Positions 27,104-35,513 of a stretch of DNA of 64,000 bases are shown here, piece after piece; positions within the stretch are counted from its first letter, which is position 1; every line of letters starts with the position of its first letter. Location: contig CAWALV010000006.1 of the NCBI GenBank assembly GCA_963782965.1, positions 1,860,001 to 1,924,000 on the forward strand, in the 5' to 3' direction. Source of the DNA: CAWALV01 sp963782965. Lineage in GTDB: Bacteria; Actinomycetota; Actinomycetes; Acidothermales; Acidothermaceae. Under the pieces are notes generated by a model. The model saw only the letters and a program-made list of their open reading frames with translations, made no database searches and was not told the DNA's origin. The position numbers were made by a program, and so were the translations under genes.

Positions 27104-27153
27104 CGGACGACTTCGTAGGGACGTCAAGCGAAGCAGTCCCGAGAAGTCGTCCG
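27104..27153 (-). terminator. compound hairpin between infB and ylxP
   Basis: CGGACGACTTC (27104-27114) pairs exactly with GAAGTCGTCCG (27143-27153), and inside the 28-base loop GGGAC (27118-27122) pairs with GTCCC (27136-27140). It begins 17 bases after the infB stop and no T run follows. It may cut transcription between infB and the ylxP-rbfA-truB-ribF part, or stabilise the infB 3' end. Confidence 0.55.
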
Positions 27154-27170
27154 GTGCGCAGGCCGGTGGA

Positions 27171-29966
27171 TTACGCCCGCGGCTTCTCGCGCAGCTCGTA
27201 CGTCTCGATCACGTCGTCCACCTTGACGTCGTTGAAGGAACCGAGCCCGATGCCGCACTCGTACCCTTCGCGAACCTCCGTCGCGTCGTCCTTGAACCGC
27301 TTGAGCGACTCGATGGTGAGGTGCTCGTTGACGACGACGCCGTCGCGGACCAGCCGCGCCTTGGAGTTACGAGTGATGGTGCCCGAGCGAACCAGACAAC
27401 CGGCGATGTTGCCGAACTTGCTGGAGCGGAACACCTCGCGAATCTCGGCGGTACCGAGCTGCGCCTCTTCGAACTCCGGCTTGAGCAGGCCCTTGAGGGC
27501 TGCCTCGACTTCGTCGATCGCCTGGTAGATGACCGAGTAGTAGCGGACGTCGACACCCTCGCGTTCGGCGAGTTCTCGCGCCTTGCCCTCGGGTCGCACG
27601 TTGAACCCGATGATGATCGCGTCCGAAGCGACCGCCAACATCACGTTGTTCTCGGTGATCGCACCCACGCCGCGGTCGATGACGCGCAAGCTGACGTCTT
27701 CACCGACGTCGATCTTGAGCAGCGCGTCTTCGAGCGCCTCGACCGAACCCGACACGTCACCCTTGAGGATGAGCCGAAGCTCGGCCACCTCGCCCTTTTC
27801 CATCCGGGCGAGGATGTCCTCGAGGCTGCGGCGGCCACGGCTGTCCGCGAGCTGGGCGTTGCGCTCGCGGGCGGCCCGGCGCTCGGCGATCTGCCGCGCG
27901 ACGCGGTCCTCGGGAACGGCGAGGAAGTTGTCGCCCGCGTCGGGGACGCTGGTGAAGCCGAGCACCTGCACCGGCCGTGAGGGCCCGGCTTCGTCGATCG
28001 CCTCACCGAATTCGTCGAGCATCGCCCGCACGCGGCCGAATGCTTCGCCCGCCACCACCGAGTCGCCGACCCGCAGGGTGCCGCGCTGCACGAGCACGGT
28101 GGCCACCGGACCGCGGCCGCGGTCGAGGTGCGCCTCGATGGCGACACCCTGAGCGTCCTGGTCGGGATTGGCTCGCAGGTCGAGCGCGGCGTCGGCGGTG
28201 AGCAGGATCGCCTCGAGCAGATCGTCGATGCCGAGCTGGCTCTTGGCCGACACGTCGACGAACATCGTGTCGCCGCCGTACTCCTCGGCCACGAGGCCGT
28301 ACTCGGTGAGCTGGCCGCGAACCTTCGCCGGGTCGGCGTCCTCTTTATCGATCTTGTTCACGGCGACGACGACCGGGACGTCGGCGGCCTTGGCATGGTT
28401 GAGTGCCTCGACCGTCTGCGGCATCACGCCGTCGTCGGCCGCGACCACCAGCACCGCGATGTCGGTCACCTGCGCGCCACGGGCACGCATGGCGGTGAAC
28501 GCCTCGTGACCGGGAGTGTCGATGAACGTGATCGCCCGCTCCGCGCCCGCACTCGTCGTGGCCAGCACCTGGTAGGCACCGATGTGCTGGGTGATCCCAC
28601 CGTGCTCGCGCGCGACGACGTTGGTGTTGCGGATGGCGTCGAGCAGCTTCGTCTTGCCGTGGTCGACGTGACCCATGACGGTGACGACGGGTGGGCGGGC
28701 TTCGAGTTCGGCCTCGCCACCTTCGTCCTCGCCGAACTCGAGGTCGAAGCTCTCGAGCAGCTCGCGGTCTTCGTCTTCAGGGCTGACGACGTGCACCTCG
28801 TAGCCGAGTTCGGCGCCGAGCAGCTGCAACGTCTCTTCGTTCACCGACTGCGTGGCGGTGACCAACTCGCCGAGATGGAAAGCGACCTGCACGAGCGATG
28901 CCGGGTTGGCGCCGATCCGGTCGGCGAAGTCGGCGAGCGACGCGCCTCGCGGCAACCGCAACGCCTGACCGTTGCCACGCGGAACCTGCACGCCACCGAT
29001 CGACGGTGCCTGCATGTTGTCGAACTCTTGGCGCCGCTGCTTCTTCGACTTGCGGCCGCGGGCAGGACGCCCGCCCGGGCCACGCCCGAATGCACCCGCG
29101 GTGCCACCGCCACGGCCACGACCGCCGGGGCCTGGCCGGCCGCCGACCGGAGGCGCGCCGGCACCGCGACCCGGTGCACCACCGCCTGGTCGCCCGGCGA
29201 AGCCGCCACCACCGGTACGTCCGCCGCCGGCACCGCCGGGACGCGGACCTGCGCCGGCGGGACCGCCACTACGTCCGCCGAACCCGCCACCGGCTGGGCG
29301 AGGCGGCATCATGCCGGGGGTCGGGCGACCGGGTCCGCCTGGACCGCCGCCGGGCCGAGGAGGCATCGGCGGGCGCCCACCCGGACCGCTCGGACCGGGG
29401 GCGCCGGGGCGGGCGACTCCCGGGCGCGGCGCAGGTGGTCGCGGCGCTGGTGAGGTGAAGGGGTTGTTGCCCATCCGCGGGGGCCCGGAAGGGGCCCGCG
29501 GCACGGCTGGCGCGGGACGCGGCCCGGCCGCAGGCCGCGACGGGCGTGCGGGAGTCGGGGCTTGCGCGCCACCGCTCGGAGTCGACCCGCCGGCGGCCGG
29601 CTGGCCCGCGTCGGGCGCCGCCGGAGCAGGCGCTGCGGGGGCAGCGGGTGAGGGGCGCGCCGGCGCCGGCGGCGTGGCAACCGTTTCGGACGGTGCGACG
29701 TCTGCCGGTGCTGCTTCTGGCGGGGCTGCGGCAGCCTTGCTCGCCTTGGCGCGCGCGGTCTTGGCCGGCGCGGCTGCTTTCGCGTCGGCGCCATCGGAGG
29801 CGGGAGCGCTGGCGGGAAACACCTCGCGCAGCTTGCGCACGACCGGGGCCTCGATCGTCGAGGATGCCGATCGGACGAACTCTCCCAATTCGTTGAGCTT
29901 GGCCATCACGGCCTTGCTCTCTACATTGAGCTCTTTTGCAAGCTCATACACCCGAACCTTGGCCAC
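27171..29966 (-). CDS. infB: translation initiation factor IF-2
   Basis: A 931-residue GTPase that brings initiator tRNA to the 30S subunit. The N terminus KVRVYELAKELNVESKAV is the IF2-N fold; a 300-residue Ala/Pro/Gly/Arg-rich region follows, with long Gly-Arg and Pro-Arg repeats; then the G domain with GHVDHGKT (near residue 431), DTPGHEAF and NKID, and the C-terminal tRNA-binding domains. Start GTG 29966 has AGGAG four bases upstream; the frame before it is not conserved. The 160 bases up to ylxR show no gene or clear signal. Confidence 0.96.
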   Translation of the reverse strand: MAKVRVYELAKELNVESKAVMAKLNELGEFVRSASSTIEAPVVRKLREVFPASAPASDGADAKAAAPAKTARAKASKAAAAPPEAAPADVAPSETVATPPAPARPSPAAPAAPAPAAPDAGQPAAGGSTPSGGAQAPTPARPSRPAAGPRPAPAVPRAPSGPPRMGNNPFTSPAPRPPAPRPGVARPGAPGPSGPGGRPPMPPRPGGGPGGPGRPTPGMMPPRPAGGGFGGRSGGPAGAGPRPGGAGGGRTGGGGFAGRPGGGAPGRGAGAPPVGGRPGPGGRGRGGGTAGAFGRGPGGRPARGRKSKKQRRQEFDNMQAPSIGGVQVPRGNGQALRLPRGASLADFADRIGANPASLVQVAFHLGELVTATQSVNEETLQLLGAELGYEVHVVSPEDEDRELLESFDLEFGEDEGGEAELEARPPVVTVMGHVDHGKTKLLDAIRNTNVVAREHGGITQHIGAYQVLATTSAGAERAITFIDTPGHEAFTAMRARGAQVTDIAVLVVAADDGVMPQTVEALNHAKAADVPVVVAVNKIDKEDADPAKVRGQLTEYGLVAEEYGGDTMFVDVSAKSQLGIDDLLEAILLTADAALDLRANPDQDAQGVAIEAHLDRGRGPVATVLVQRGTLRVGDSVVAGEAFGRVRAMLDEFGEAIDEAGPSRPVQVLGFTSVPDAGDNFLAVPEDRVARQIAERRAARERNAQLADSRGRRSLEDILARMEKGEVAELRLILKGDVSGSVEALEDALLKIDVGEDVSLRVIDRGVGAITENNVMLAVASDAIIIGFNVRPEGKARELAEREGVDVRYYSVIYQAIDEVEAALKGLLKPEFEEAQLGTAEIREVFRSSKFGNIAGCLVRSGTITRNSKARLVRDGVVVNEHLTIESLKRFKDDATEVREGYECGIGLGSFNDVKVDDVIETYELREKPRA

Positions 29967-30126
29967 TGAACTCCTGTCCCTGGCCCGGGTGTTCACGCCG
30001 GGCCCAAGCTATCGGTTGGTACTCATCGCTTCGTGCTCATCGAGCGCTCATCCGCTTCTCGACCTGCTTTCTGCGTTCACGACGTCCCGCGAGCGGGACC
30101 TGTGCTGGGGCCTGCTGTCGTGCTGA

Positions 30127-30444
30127 CTAGTGCTGTCGTGCTGGGTTGTACTCCGCCTCGAGATAGGCACGCACCGGTGTCGGGTCGAGCGGCCCCGAGA
30201 GGCGAAACGCCTTCGGAAACGCGCGACGCCGCTCGGCGAGGCTCAGACAGCTCAGGTCACGATGCAACGAGGCGCCGCGACCAGGGAGCTGACCACGCGG
30301 ATCGGGAACGACACGAAGAACGCCGATACCGCGATCGACATCGACATCGTTTTCGTCCGCGACTACGACGAGGCGAAGCAGGTCGGACTTGGCCGCCCGC
30401 TGCCTGCAGCCCACGCAGGAACGCACAGGAACGCGGTCGACCAC
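30127..30444 (-). CDS. YlxR-like RNA-binding protein (DUF448)
   Basis: A 105-residue protein of the YlxR family, found between nusA and infB. The motif CVGCRQRAAKSDLLRL, then DPRGQLPGRGASLH and CLSLAERRRAFPKAFR are all present. I chose GTG 30444 rather than the longer GTG at 30462 because it follows TAGACT (30450-30455) by five bases, a leaderless signal, and fits homologue length. Function is proposed as an RNA-binding or nucleoid-linked regulator; not certain. Confidence 0.88.
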   Translation of the reverse strand: MVDRVPVRSCVGCRQRAAKSDLLRLVVVADENDVDVDRGIGVLRVVPDPRGQLPGRGASLHRDLSCLSLAERRRAFPKAFRLSGPLDPTPVRAYLEAEYNPARQH

Positions 30445-30449
30445 GGCCG

Positions 30450-30455
30450 AGTCTA
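30450..30455 (-). promoter_or_regulatory. -10 box of leaderless ylxR inside the nusA-infB operon
   Basis: TAGACT on the minus strand five bases before the chosen ylxR GTG and within the 66-base nusA-ylxR gap. It would be an internal promoter of the operon. Confidence 0.4.
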
Positions 30456-30509
30456 CCCCCACGCCCGGGCCGGGTGGCCGGCCAGCGGCAGCGTGGCGTC
30501 CGGCGCGCC

Positions 30510-31592
30510 TCAGCGCGCGGTCGCTTGCTCGTCGTCTGCCGGCCCAGCCGGTTCAGCCGGTTCAGCCGGCCCAGCCGGCCCAGCCGGTTCAGCCGGCGCG
30601 GCCCCGGCTCGGCCGAGCGGCTCGCTCGGCGCGGTGTCGGAGCGGATGTCGATACGCCAGCCGGTCAGCCGAGCAGCCAACCGCGCGTTCTGCCCCTCGC
30701 GACCGATGGCGAGGGAGAGCTGGTAGTCCGGCACGGTGACCCGCGCCGCGCGCGCGACCGCGTCGACCACCTCGACGGAGGTGACGCGAGCGGGCGAAAG
30801 CGCGCTGCCGACGAACCTCGCCGGGTCGTCGGAGTAGTCGACGATGTCGATCTTCTCGCCGTGCAGCTCGGCCATCACGGCCCGGACCCGCTGGCCCAGC
30901 GGCCCGATGCAGGCGCCCTTCGCGTTGAGTCCGGCCACCTTCGACCGAACCGCAATCTTGGTCCGGTGGCCCGCCTCGCGGGCGAGCGCAGCGATCTCGA
31001 CGGACCCGTCGGCGATCTCCGGTACTTCGAGCGCGAACAGCTTGCGGACCAGCCCGGGGTGGGTGCGCGACAGCGTGATCTGCGGGCCACGCATTCCCTT
31101 GTGCACCTGCAAGACGTAACACCGAAGACGCGACCCGTGCTCGTACAGCTCGCCGGGGACCTGCTCGGCAACCGGCAAGACGGCTTCGACCTTGCCGAGA
31201 TTGACATAGACGTTGCGTGAGTCGTGCTGCTGCTGGATGACGCCACCGACGATGTCGCCCTCGCGGCCCGCGTACTCGCCGAACGTCAGTTCCTGCTCGG
31301 CATCGCGCAGGCGTTGCAGGATGACTTGCTTCGCCGTCATGGCCGCGATCCGGTTGAAGTCGTGCGGCGTGTCGTCGAACTCGCGCAGCACGTTGCCCGC
31401 CGCGTCGACCTCGGCGGCGAGCACGGCGACCTCACCGGTCTTGCGGTCGAGCACGGCCCGCGCCTGCGGATGGGATCCCTCGCTGCGCTGGTACGCGACC
31501 AACAAGGCCGACTCGATGGCCTTCACGAGCAGGTCGAAGGAGACGTCCTTTTCGCGCTCGAGGCTGCGCAGCGCAGCCATGTCGATGTTCAC
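30510..31592 (-). CDS. nusA: transcription termination/antitermination factor NusA
   Basis: A 360-residue RNA polymerase-binding factor. The N-terminal domain starts NIDMAALRSLEREKDVSFDL; an S1 domain (GDIVGGVIQQQHDSRNVYVN) and two KH domains (GACIGPLGQRVRAVMAELHG; LAIGREGQNARLAARLTGWR) follow. It lacks the C-terminal acidic repeats of enteric NusA, as usual in actinobacteria. The last 30 residues are an Ala/Glu/Pro/Gly tail from a 9-bp repeat. GTG 31592 has GAGGAGGAG five bases upstream and overlaps the rimP stop (GTGA). Confidence 0.96.
   Translation of the reverse strand: MNIDMAALRSLEREKDVSFDLLVKAIESALLVAYQRSEGSHPQARAVLDRKTGEVAVLAAEVDAAGNVLREFDDTPHDFNRIAAMTAKQVILQRLRDAEQELTFGEYAGREGDIVGGVIQQQHDSRNVYVNLGKVEAVLPVAEQVPGELYEHGSRLRCYVLQVHKGMRGPQITLSRTHPGLVRKLFALEVPEIADGSVEIAALAREAGHRTKIAVRSKVAGLNAKGACIGPLGQRVRAVMAELHGEKIDIVDYSDDPARFVGSALSPARVTSVEVVDAVARAARVTVPDYQLSLAIGREGQNARLAARLTGWRIDIRSDTAPSEPLGRAGAAPAEPAGPAGPAEPAEPAGPADDEQATAR
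30539..30592. repeat. 9-bp tandem repeat in the nusA 3' end
   Basis: Six tandem copies of CCGGYYCAG (alternating CCGGCCCAG and CCGGTTCAG) encode the Pro-Ala-Glu/Gly tripeptide tail of NusA. Frame is kept. Confidence 0.85.
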
Positions 31593-32128
31593 GGCGACTC
31601 CTCCTCGTCGAGGTCGGCACCGGTGCCGGCATCGGCCGCGGCTTCGGGCGCGCCGGGGCGGGCGAACTCGACCTCGACCCGGCCGGTGGCGATCTCGTCG
31701 TAGCGAAGCTCTCTGGCGCCGGCGTCCCCGGTCTCGAGCTGGACGCCGTCGGCAGCTGCGGCCGCGACGCGACCCGTCACTTCGCCGCCCGCCTTCAACG
31801 TCACCGTGACCAATCGCCCGTCGGCGCGACGCCAGTGCCGCGGCTCGGTCAGCGGACGGCCGACTCCGGGCGAACTCACTTCGAGGACGTAGGGCGAGGA
31901 CCCGAGCAGTGCATCGGCTTCGGGAACTTCGTCGAGGACTTGGGAGATGGAGCGACTCACCAGCGCGACGTCGTCGAGACTCACGCCGCCGTCCTTGTCG
32001 ACGAGAACTCGCACCTGGCGGCGACGTCCGGCGGCAGCGATCTCCACCGCTTCGAGATCGAGGCCGGAGCCCGCGACGACCGGAGCGAGCAGCTCGGCGA
32101 GCCGGCGTCCGCCGGAGGCGCTCGACAT
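31589..32128 (-). CDS. rimP: ribosome maturation factor RimP
   Basis: A 179-residue factor for 30S assembly, first gene of the rimP-nusA-ylxR-infB run. LAPVVAGSGLDLEAVEI, then VLVDKDGGVSLDDVALVSRS and YVLEVSSPGVGRPLTEPRHW are the family signature. ATG 32128 has GAGGAGG five bases upstream, so the long open frame before it is not used. Divergent from the Tat lipoprotein gene across 138 bases. Confidence 0.95.
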   Translation of the reverse strand: MSSASGGRRLAELLAPVVAGSGLDLEAVEIAAAGRRRQVRVLVDKDGGVSLDDVALVSRSISQVLDEVPEADALLGSSPYVLEVSSPGVGRPLTEPRHWRRADGRLVTVTLKAGGEVTGRVAAAAADGVQLETGDAGARELRYDEIATGRVEVEFARPGAPEAAADAGTGADLDEEESP

Positions 32129-32254
32129 GCCGACCTCCTCGCTGGCTTTGCAGTTTGGCGCGGACTCTCGACCGGACCGCGACGTAGCGCGGGCGCGGCG
32201 TGATCCACGACGTGCTGTCGCCCAGCGTAGCCGCCCGCACCCGTTCGGCGCCCC

Positions 32255-32260
32255 TAAGCT
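32255..32260 (+). promoter_or_regulatory. -10 box of leaderless Tat-lipoprotein gene
   Basis: TAAGCT six bases before GTG 32267, in the rimP divergent gap. Confidence 0.45.
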
Positions 32261-32266
32261 GGCGCG

Positions 32267-32932
32267 GTGCCACGCCCGCTGATGCCGACCCGGCGCCGCG
32301 TCCTGGGTCTGCTCGCCGGGTCCTTGACCGCCGTTCTCGGCGATGCCGCGCTCGCCGCTTGCACCGGGAAGCGGCATGGCTCCGGTGCGACGACCACCCC
32401 GCCGGCAAGCCCGAGCTCCAGCGCGACGGCGAGCGGGCCGGTCACGAGCGCGACCGCGCCGGACCCGTCGGCCGCGACTGCGGGCAAAGCAGCAGCCGCG
32501 GAGCTCGCGCTGCTGGCCGCCTACGACAACGTGATGACCGCACGCCCGGAGTTGCGCGATCGGCTCGCCGCACTCCGTGCCGACCACGTCGCGCATCTCC
32601 ACGCATTGGTGCCCACGGCGTCGGCGCCCCCCGTGCCGCCGGTGCCTTCGGAGTCCGCGGCATCCTCTCCGGCGGCGGCATCCCCGTCTGGCGCGGCGCC
32701 TGCTTCCCCGCCGGGCCCTGCGACGGCATCGCCCTCGACGTCCGCCTCCGCCGCGTCCGGTCCGACCACTGCCCAACTGCTCGCCCAGCTGGCGGCGACG
32801 GAGAAGGACGCAGCGAACCAACGCCTCGCCGACGTTGCCGCGACCTCGGCTTCACTCGCCGTCCTGCTCGCCTCCGTCGGCGGCTGCGAAGCTGCGCACG
32901 CGACGCAGCTCACGACATGGGCGACCTCGTGA
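32267..32932 (+). CDS. Tat-type Ala-rich lipoprotein, ferritin-like helical pattern, function unknown
   Basis: A 221-residue exported protein. The start carries a twin-arginine motif TRRRVLGLLAG and a cleavage region ending ALAAC, so it is probably a Tat-dependent lipoprotein. After a Ser/Thr/Pro/Ala linker come two helical pieces with paired carboxylates and histidines (LRADHVAHLHALVP; ATEKDAANQRLADV and EAAHATQL), separated by a 60-residue Pro/Ser/Ala insertion. This spacing suggests a ferritin-like bundle, an inference only. The GTG follows TAAGCT by six bases; ATG 32282 is an alternative start. It overlaps the next gene as GTGA. Confidence 0.7.
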   Translation: MPRPLMPTRRRVLGLLAGSLTAVLGDAALAACTGKRHGSGATTTPPASPSSSATASGPVTSATAPDPSAATAGKAAAAELALLAAYDNVMTARPELRDRLAALRADHVAHLHALVPTASAPPVPPVPSESAASSPAAASPSGAAPASPPGPATASPSTSASAASGPTTAQLLAQLAATEKDAANQRLADVAATSASLAVLLASVGGCEAAHATQLTTWATS

Positions 32933-33378
32933 GCACGCCGGCCGGGCAACTGCTGACCGCCCTGCAGGCTGCCGTCGAGGCAGAGAACGCGGCGGTCTAC
33001 GGATACAGCGTGGCCGGTGCACGGCTCGACACCGCGCAGCGTCGACTCGCTGCCCGCGGCGACTACAACGTCCACCGCGAGCAGGCACAAGCAGTCGCCG
33101 GCTGGCTCTCCGACCGTGGCGGCACGCCGCCGCCTGCGGCGCCGTTCTACGCGGTTCCGACGCCGATCACCGACAATGCGGCGGCGACCCAACTACTCGC
33201 CGCGTTGGAAGAGGCGACCGCCGCCCGCTACGCCGACATCGTCGGGTTGAGCGACGGCGCCCTCCAGCATGCGGCCGGTCTCGCGTTGCAGGCGGCGGCG
33301 ATCCGCGAGGCGCGGTGGCGGGGCGCGAGCGTCCCGTTCCCGGGTCTCGTCGGCCGGCTCCCCACACCCGGCCAGTAG
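32929..33378 (+). CDS. DUF4439 ferritin-like protein
   Basis: A 149-residue all-helical protein of the DUF4439 family. LLTALQAAVEAENAAVYGYS holds the first-helix glutamates and tyrosine usual in ferritin-like folds; YNVHREQAQAVAGWLSDRGG gives an H-x2-E pair, and LLAALEEATAARYADIVGLS a third helix. No signal peptide. Whether it binds metal is unknown. It is coupled to the Tat lipoprotein (GTGA), and this pair sits beside rimP-nusA in many actinobacteria. Confidence 0.82.
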   Translation: MSTPAGQLLTALQAAVEAENAAVYGYSVAGARLDTAQRRLAARGDYNVHREQAQAVAGWLSDRGGTPPPAAPFYAVPTPITDNAAATQLLAALEEATAARYADIVGLSDGALQHAAGLALQAAAIREARWRGASVPFPGLVGRLPTPGQ

Positions 33379-33420
33379 TCGGCCGGCCAACCTCAGCCGG
33401 CCAAGCTCAGCCGGCCAGCC
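33378..33420. repeat. short tandem repeat between convergent genes
   Basis: About three copies of a 13-14 base unit CTCAGCCGGCCAAG (33392-33405, 33406-33419, and a degenerate earlier one). It fills most of the 74-base gap between DUF4439 and the membrane protein gene. Confidence 0.7.
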
Positions 33421-33452
33421 TTCGTGCGGCCAGCCGTCGGCCCCGCCAATGG

Positions 33453-34067
33453 TCAGATCGTGTCGGTCGCCGCGACTTCCTGCGGCGCCGTCCGAGTCGT
33501 CGACAATGCGCCCAGGCCGCGGAGTTGCAGCTGGCTCAGCGCCACGCCGATCGCGACAGCGACGACCACGATGATGACCGACCACGCGCCCGACGGCTTG
33601 GCCGCCATCAAGAAGACGACGCCGAGGAACCCGACCGAGGCGACATGGGTGAGGTGCCACAACGCCGGGTCGAGCGCACGCGCGTGCAAGTCGGCCGGTA
33701 CCGGACCATCGGGCATGTGCGTGATGTCGTGGACGAACCGCTTCGCGCGGGGAGCGACCATCGCGCCGGCGGCTGCCTCGATCACGACGAGCGCGGCCAC
33801 CGCGGTGACGATCCACCCGTCACTCCAGCGGAATTCCCCGCCGGACAGGTGGACGAGCCACGAGCCGAGTGCCAACAGCAGCACGGCGACCAGCGGGAAC
33901 AGCGGATCGAGCCGGTGCACGACCGCGGCCCACGACCGCATCTCCCGGACCTCGCTCGCCCGAGCCAGTGATTGCAGTGCCGTATGCATGATGCCCGCGA
34001 TCGTGAACCCGACGATCGCGACCGCAATGTGGAGAAACAGCACGACCCCACCTAGCGTCACATCCAT
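33453..34067 (-). CDS. four-span integral membrane protein (DUF2269-like)
   Basis: A 204-residue membrane protein. Hydrophobic segments lie near residues 5-27 (VVLFLHIAVAIVGFTIAGIM), 50-72, 85-105 and 145-175. A histidine in the first span (FLHIAVAIVGFTIAGIMH in part) and the layout resemble the DUF2269 family, but this is a weak call. ATG 34067 has GGAGGG with six bases' spacing. It stands alone between DUF4439 and the dpp operon; function unknown. Confidence 0.7.
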   Translation of the reverse strand: MDVTLGGVVLFLHIAVAIVGFTIAGIMHTALQSLARASEVREMRSWAAVVHRLDPLFPLVAVLLLALGSWLVHLSGGEFRWSDGWIVTAVAALVVIEAAAGAMVAPRAKRFVHDITHMPDGPVPADLHARALDPALWHLTHVASVGFLGVVFLMAAKPSGAWSVIIVVVAVAIGVALSQLQLRGLGALSTTRTAPQEVAATDTI

Positions 34068-34175
34068 TGCAGACCCTCCTCTGCGACATGGTGACCGCTG
34101 TGCGAAATGGCGAAAGGGTAGCGCGCCCGAGCCGGAGTTGTGGAGGGTTCGACGGCCGGTTCTTACTGCGGAACG

Positions 34176-35513
34176 TCAAGCCTGCGGGGGCGGCGCGAAC
34201 CGAGGGTCGTGCAGGTGACACGCCACCTTGACGTCTCCGACCGGCAGCAGCGCGGGCTCCACTGGATCGCGGAACGATAGTGCTACGCCGCTTGCGTCGC
34301 GCGCTACGCCGGTGACGCCACGCCAGAAGGGTTCGCCAGGATCGTCGGCGCGCATCTGCCCGACGAGTTCGGCGGCCGCACCCGACCCGGAGCGGGCATC
34401 GTCGAACTGCGCCCGCAACGGATCGGCACCGGTATGCACGTCGCCGACGTCGGCCCGCTCGCGCTCGTACTGCGCTTCCGGGACGGCGGTCCAGCGCTGT
34501 TCGAGCAAGGCCTGCAGGTCGCGGCCCTCCCATCCACAAGGCTCGAAGGCGAACGAGCAGCGAGGGTGGAAGGAACAGCCGAGCGGCGGGGCCGCAGCAT
34601 CGGGGACCTCACCGCGCGGCAGATTGCGCGCGACGGCACGCATCGGGTCGGGTTCGGGAATCGCATCGAGCAACGCGCGGGTGTACGGATGCTTGGGATC
34701 GGCGTAGATCTGCTCGGCCGGACCGATTTCGACGATGCGGCCGAGATACATGATGGCGATCGTGTCGCAGAAGAACTTGGCCGTTGCGAGGTCGTGCGTG
34801 ACGTAGAGGTAGGTGAGCCCGAGGTCGCGCTTGAGGTCGAGCATCAGCTCGAGGATCTTGGCGCGCACGCTCATGTCGAGCATCGACACCGGCTCGTCGG
34901 CCAGCAGCAGAACCGGATCAAGCATGATCGCCCGGGCGAGGACGGCGCGCTGTTTCTGGCCGCCCGAAAGGTCGGCCGGGTACTTCGACATGAACCGGTC
35001 CGGCGGTGAGAGCCCGACCCGCTCGAACGCCGCCCGTACTCGCCGGTCGATCTCTGCGCGATCACTCGTGACGCCGTGAATCCGCAGTGGGTGCGCGATC
35101 GCGGTAGCGAGGTCCATCGCAGGGTTCAGCGAGGCGTGCGGATCCTGGAAGACGAGCTGCATCTGCGCGCGCAATGCCCGGAACTCGCGTTCACGGAGGT
35201 CGGTCAGCTCGACCGGCCCGGTTCCCGAATCGAACCGCACGCTCCCGCCGGTAATGGGAGCAAGCCCCAGGATCGCCCGCGCCGTCGTCGTCTTGCCACT
35301 GCCCGACTCACCGACGAGGCCGAGCACCTGACCCTTGTGCAACGCGAACGAGACCCCGTCGACGGCTTTCACCACACCGGAGGATCGCCCGAGCAGCCGG
35401 TCGAGGAAACCGCCGCGCAGCGGGAAGTGCACCTCGAGGTCACGGACGTCGAGGACGACGGGCCGAGCAGACGCGTCGGACGGCGGCAGGAGGGCGTCAG
35501 GCTTCGTCGGCAC
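34176..35513 (-). CDS. dppF: oligopeptide ABC transporter ATPase (DppF/OppF type)
   Basis: A 445-residue nucleotide-binding subunit. Walker A GLVGESGSGKTTTARAILGL, the signature LSGGQKQRAVLARAI, Walker B LLADEPVSMLD and the OppF C-terminal zone GCSFHPRCSFAFEPC are present. It is about 100 residues longer than typical DppF; the extra C-terminal part (after ALLEQRW) ends CHLHDPRFAPPP, a displaced form of the cysteine-rich OppF tail. Last gene of the operon; its start overlaps dppD by 17 bases. Confidence 0.92.
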   Translation of the reverse strand: MPTKPDALLPPSDASARPVVLDVRDLEVHFPLRGGFLDRLLGRSSGVVKAVDGVSFALHKGQVLGLVGESGSGKTTTARAILGLAPITGGSVRFDSGTGPVELTDLREREFRALRAQMQLVFQDPHASLNPAMDLATAIAHPLRIHGVTSDRAEIDRRVRAAFERVGLSPPDRFMSKYPADLSGGQKQRAVLARAIMLDPVLLLADEPVSMLDMSVRAKILELMLDLKRDLGLTYLYVTHDLATAKFFCDTIAIMYLGRIVEIGPAEQIYADPKHPYTRALLDAIPEPDPMRAVARNLPRGEVPDAAAPPLGCSFHPRCSFAFEPCGWEGRDLQALLEQRWTAVPEAQYERERADVGDVHTGADPLRAQFDDARSGSGAAAELVGQMRADDPGEPFWRGVTGVARDASGVALSFRDPVEPALLPVGDVKVACHLHDPRFAPPPQA

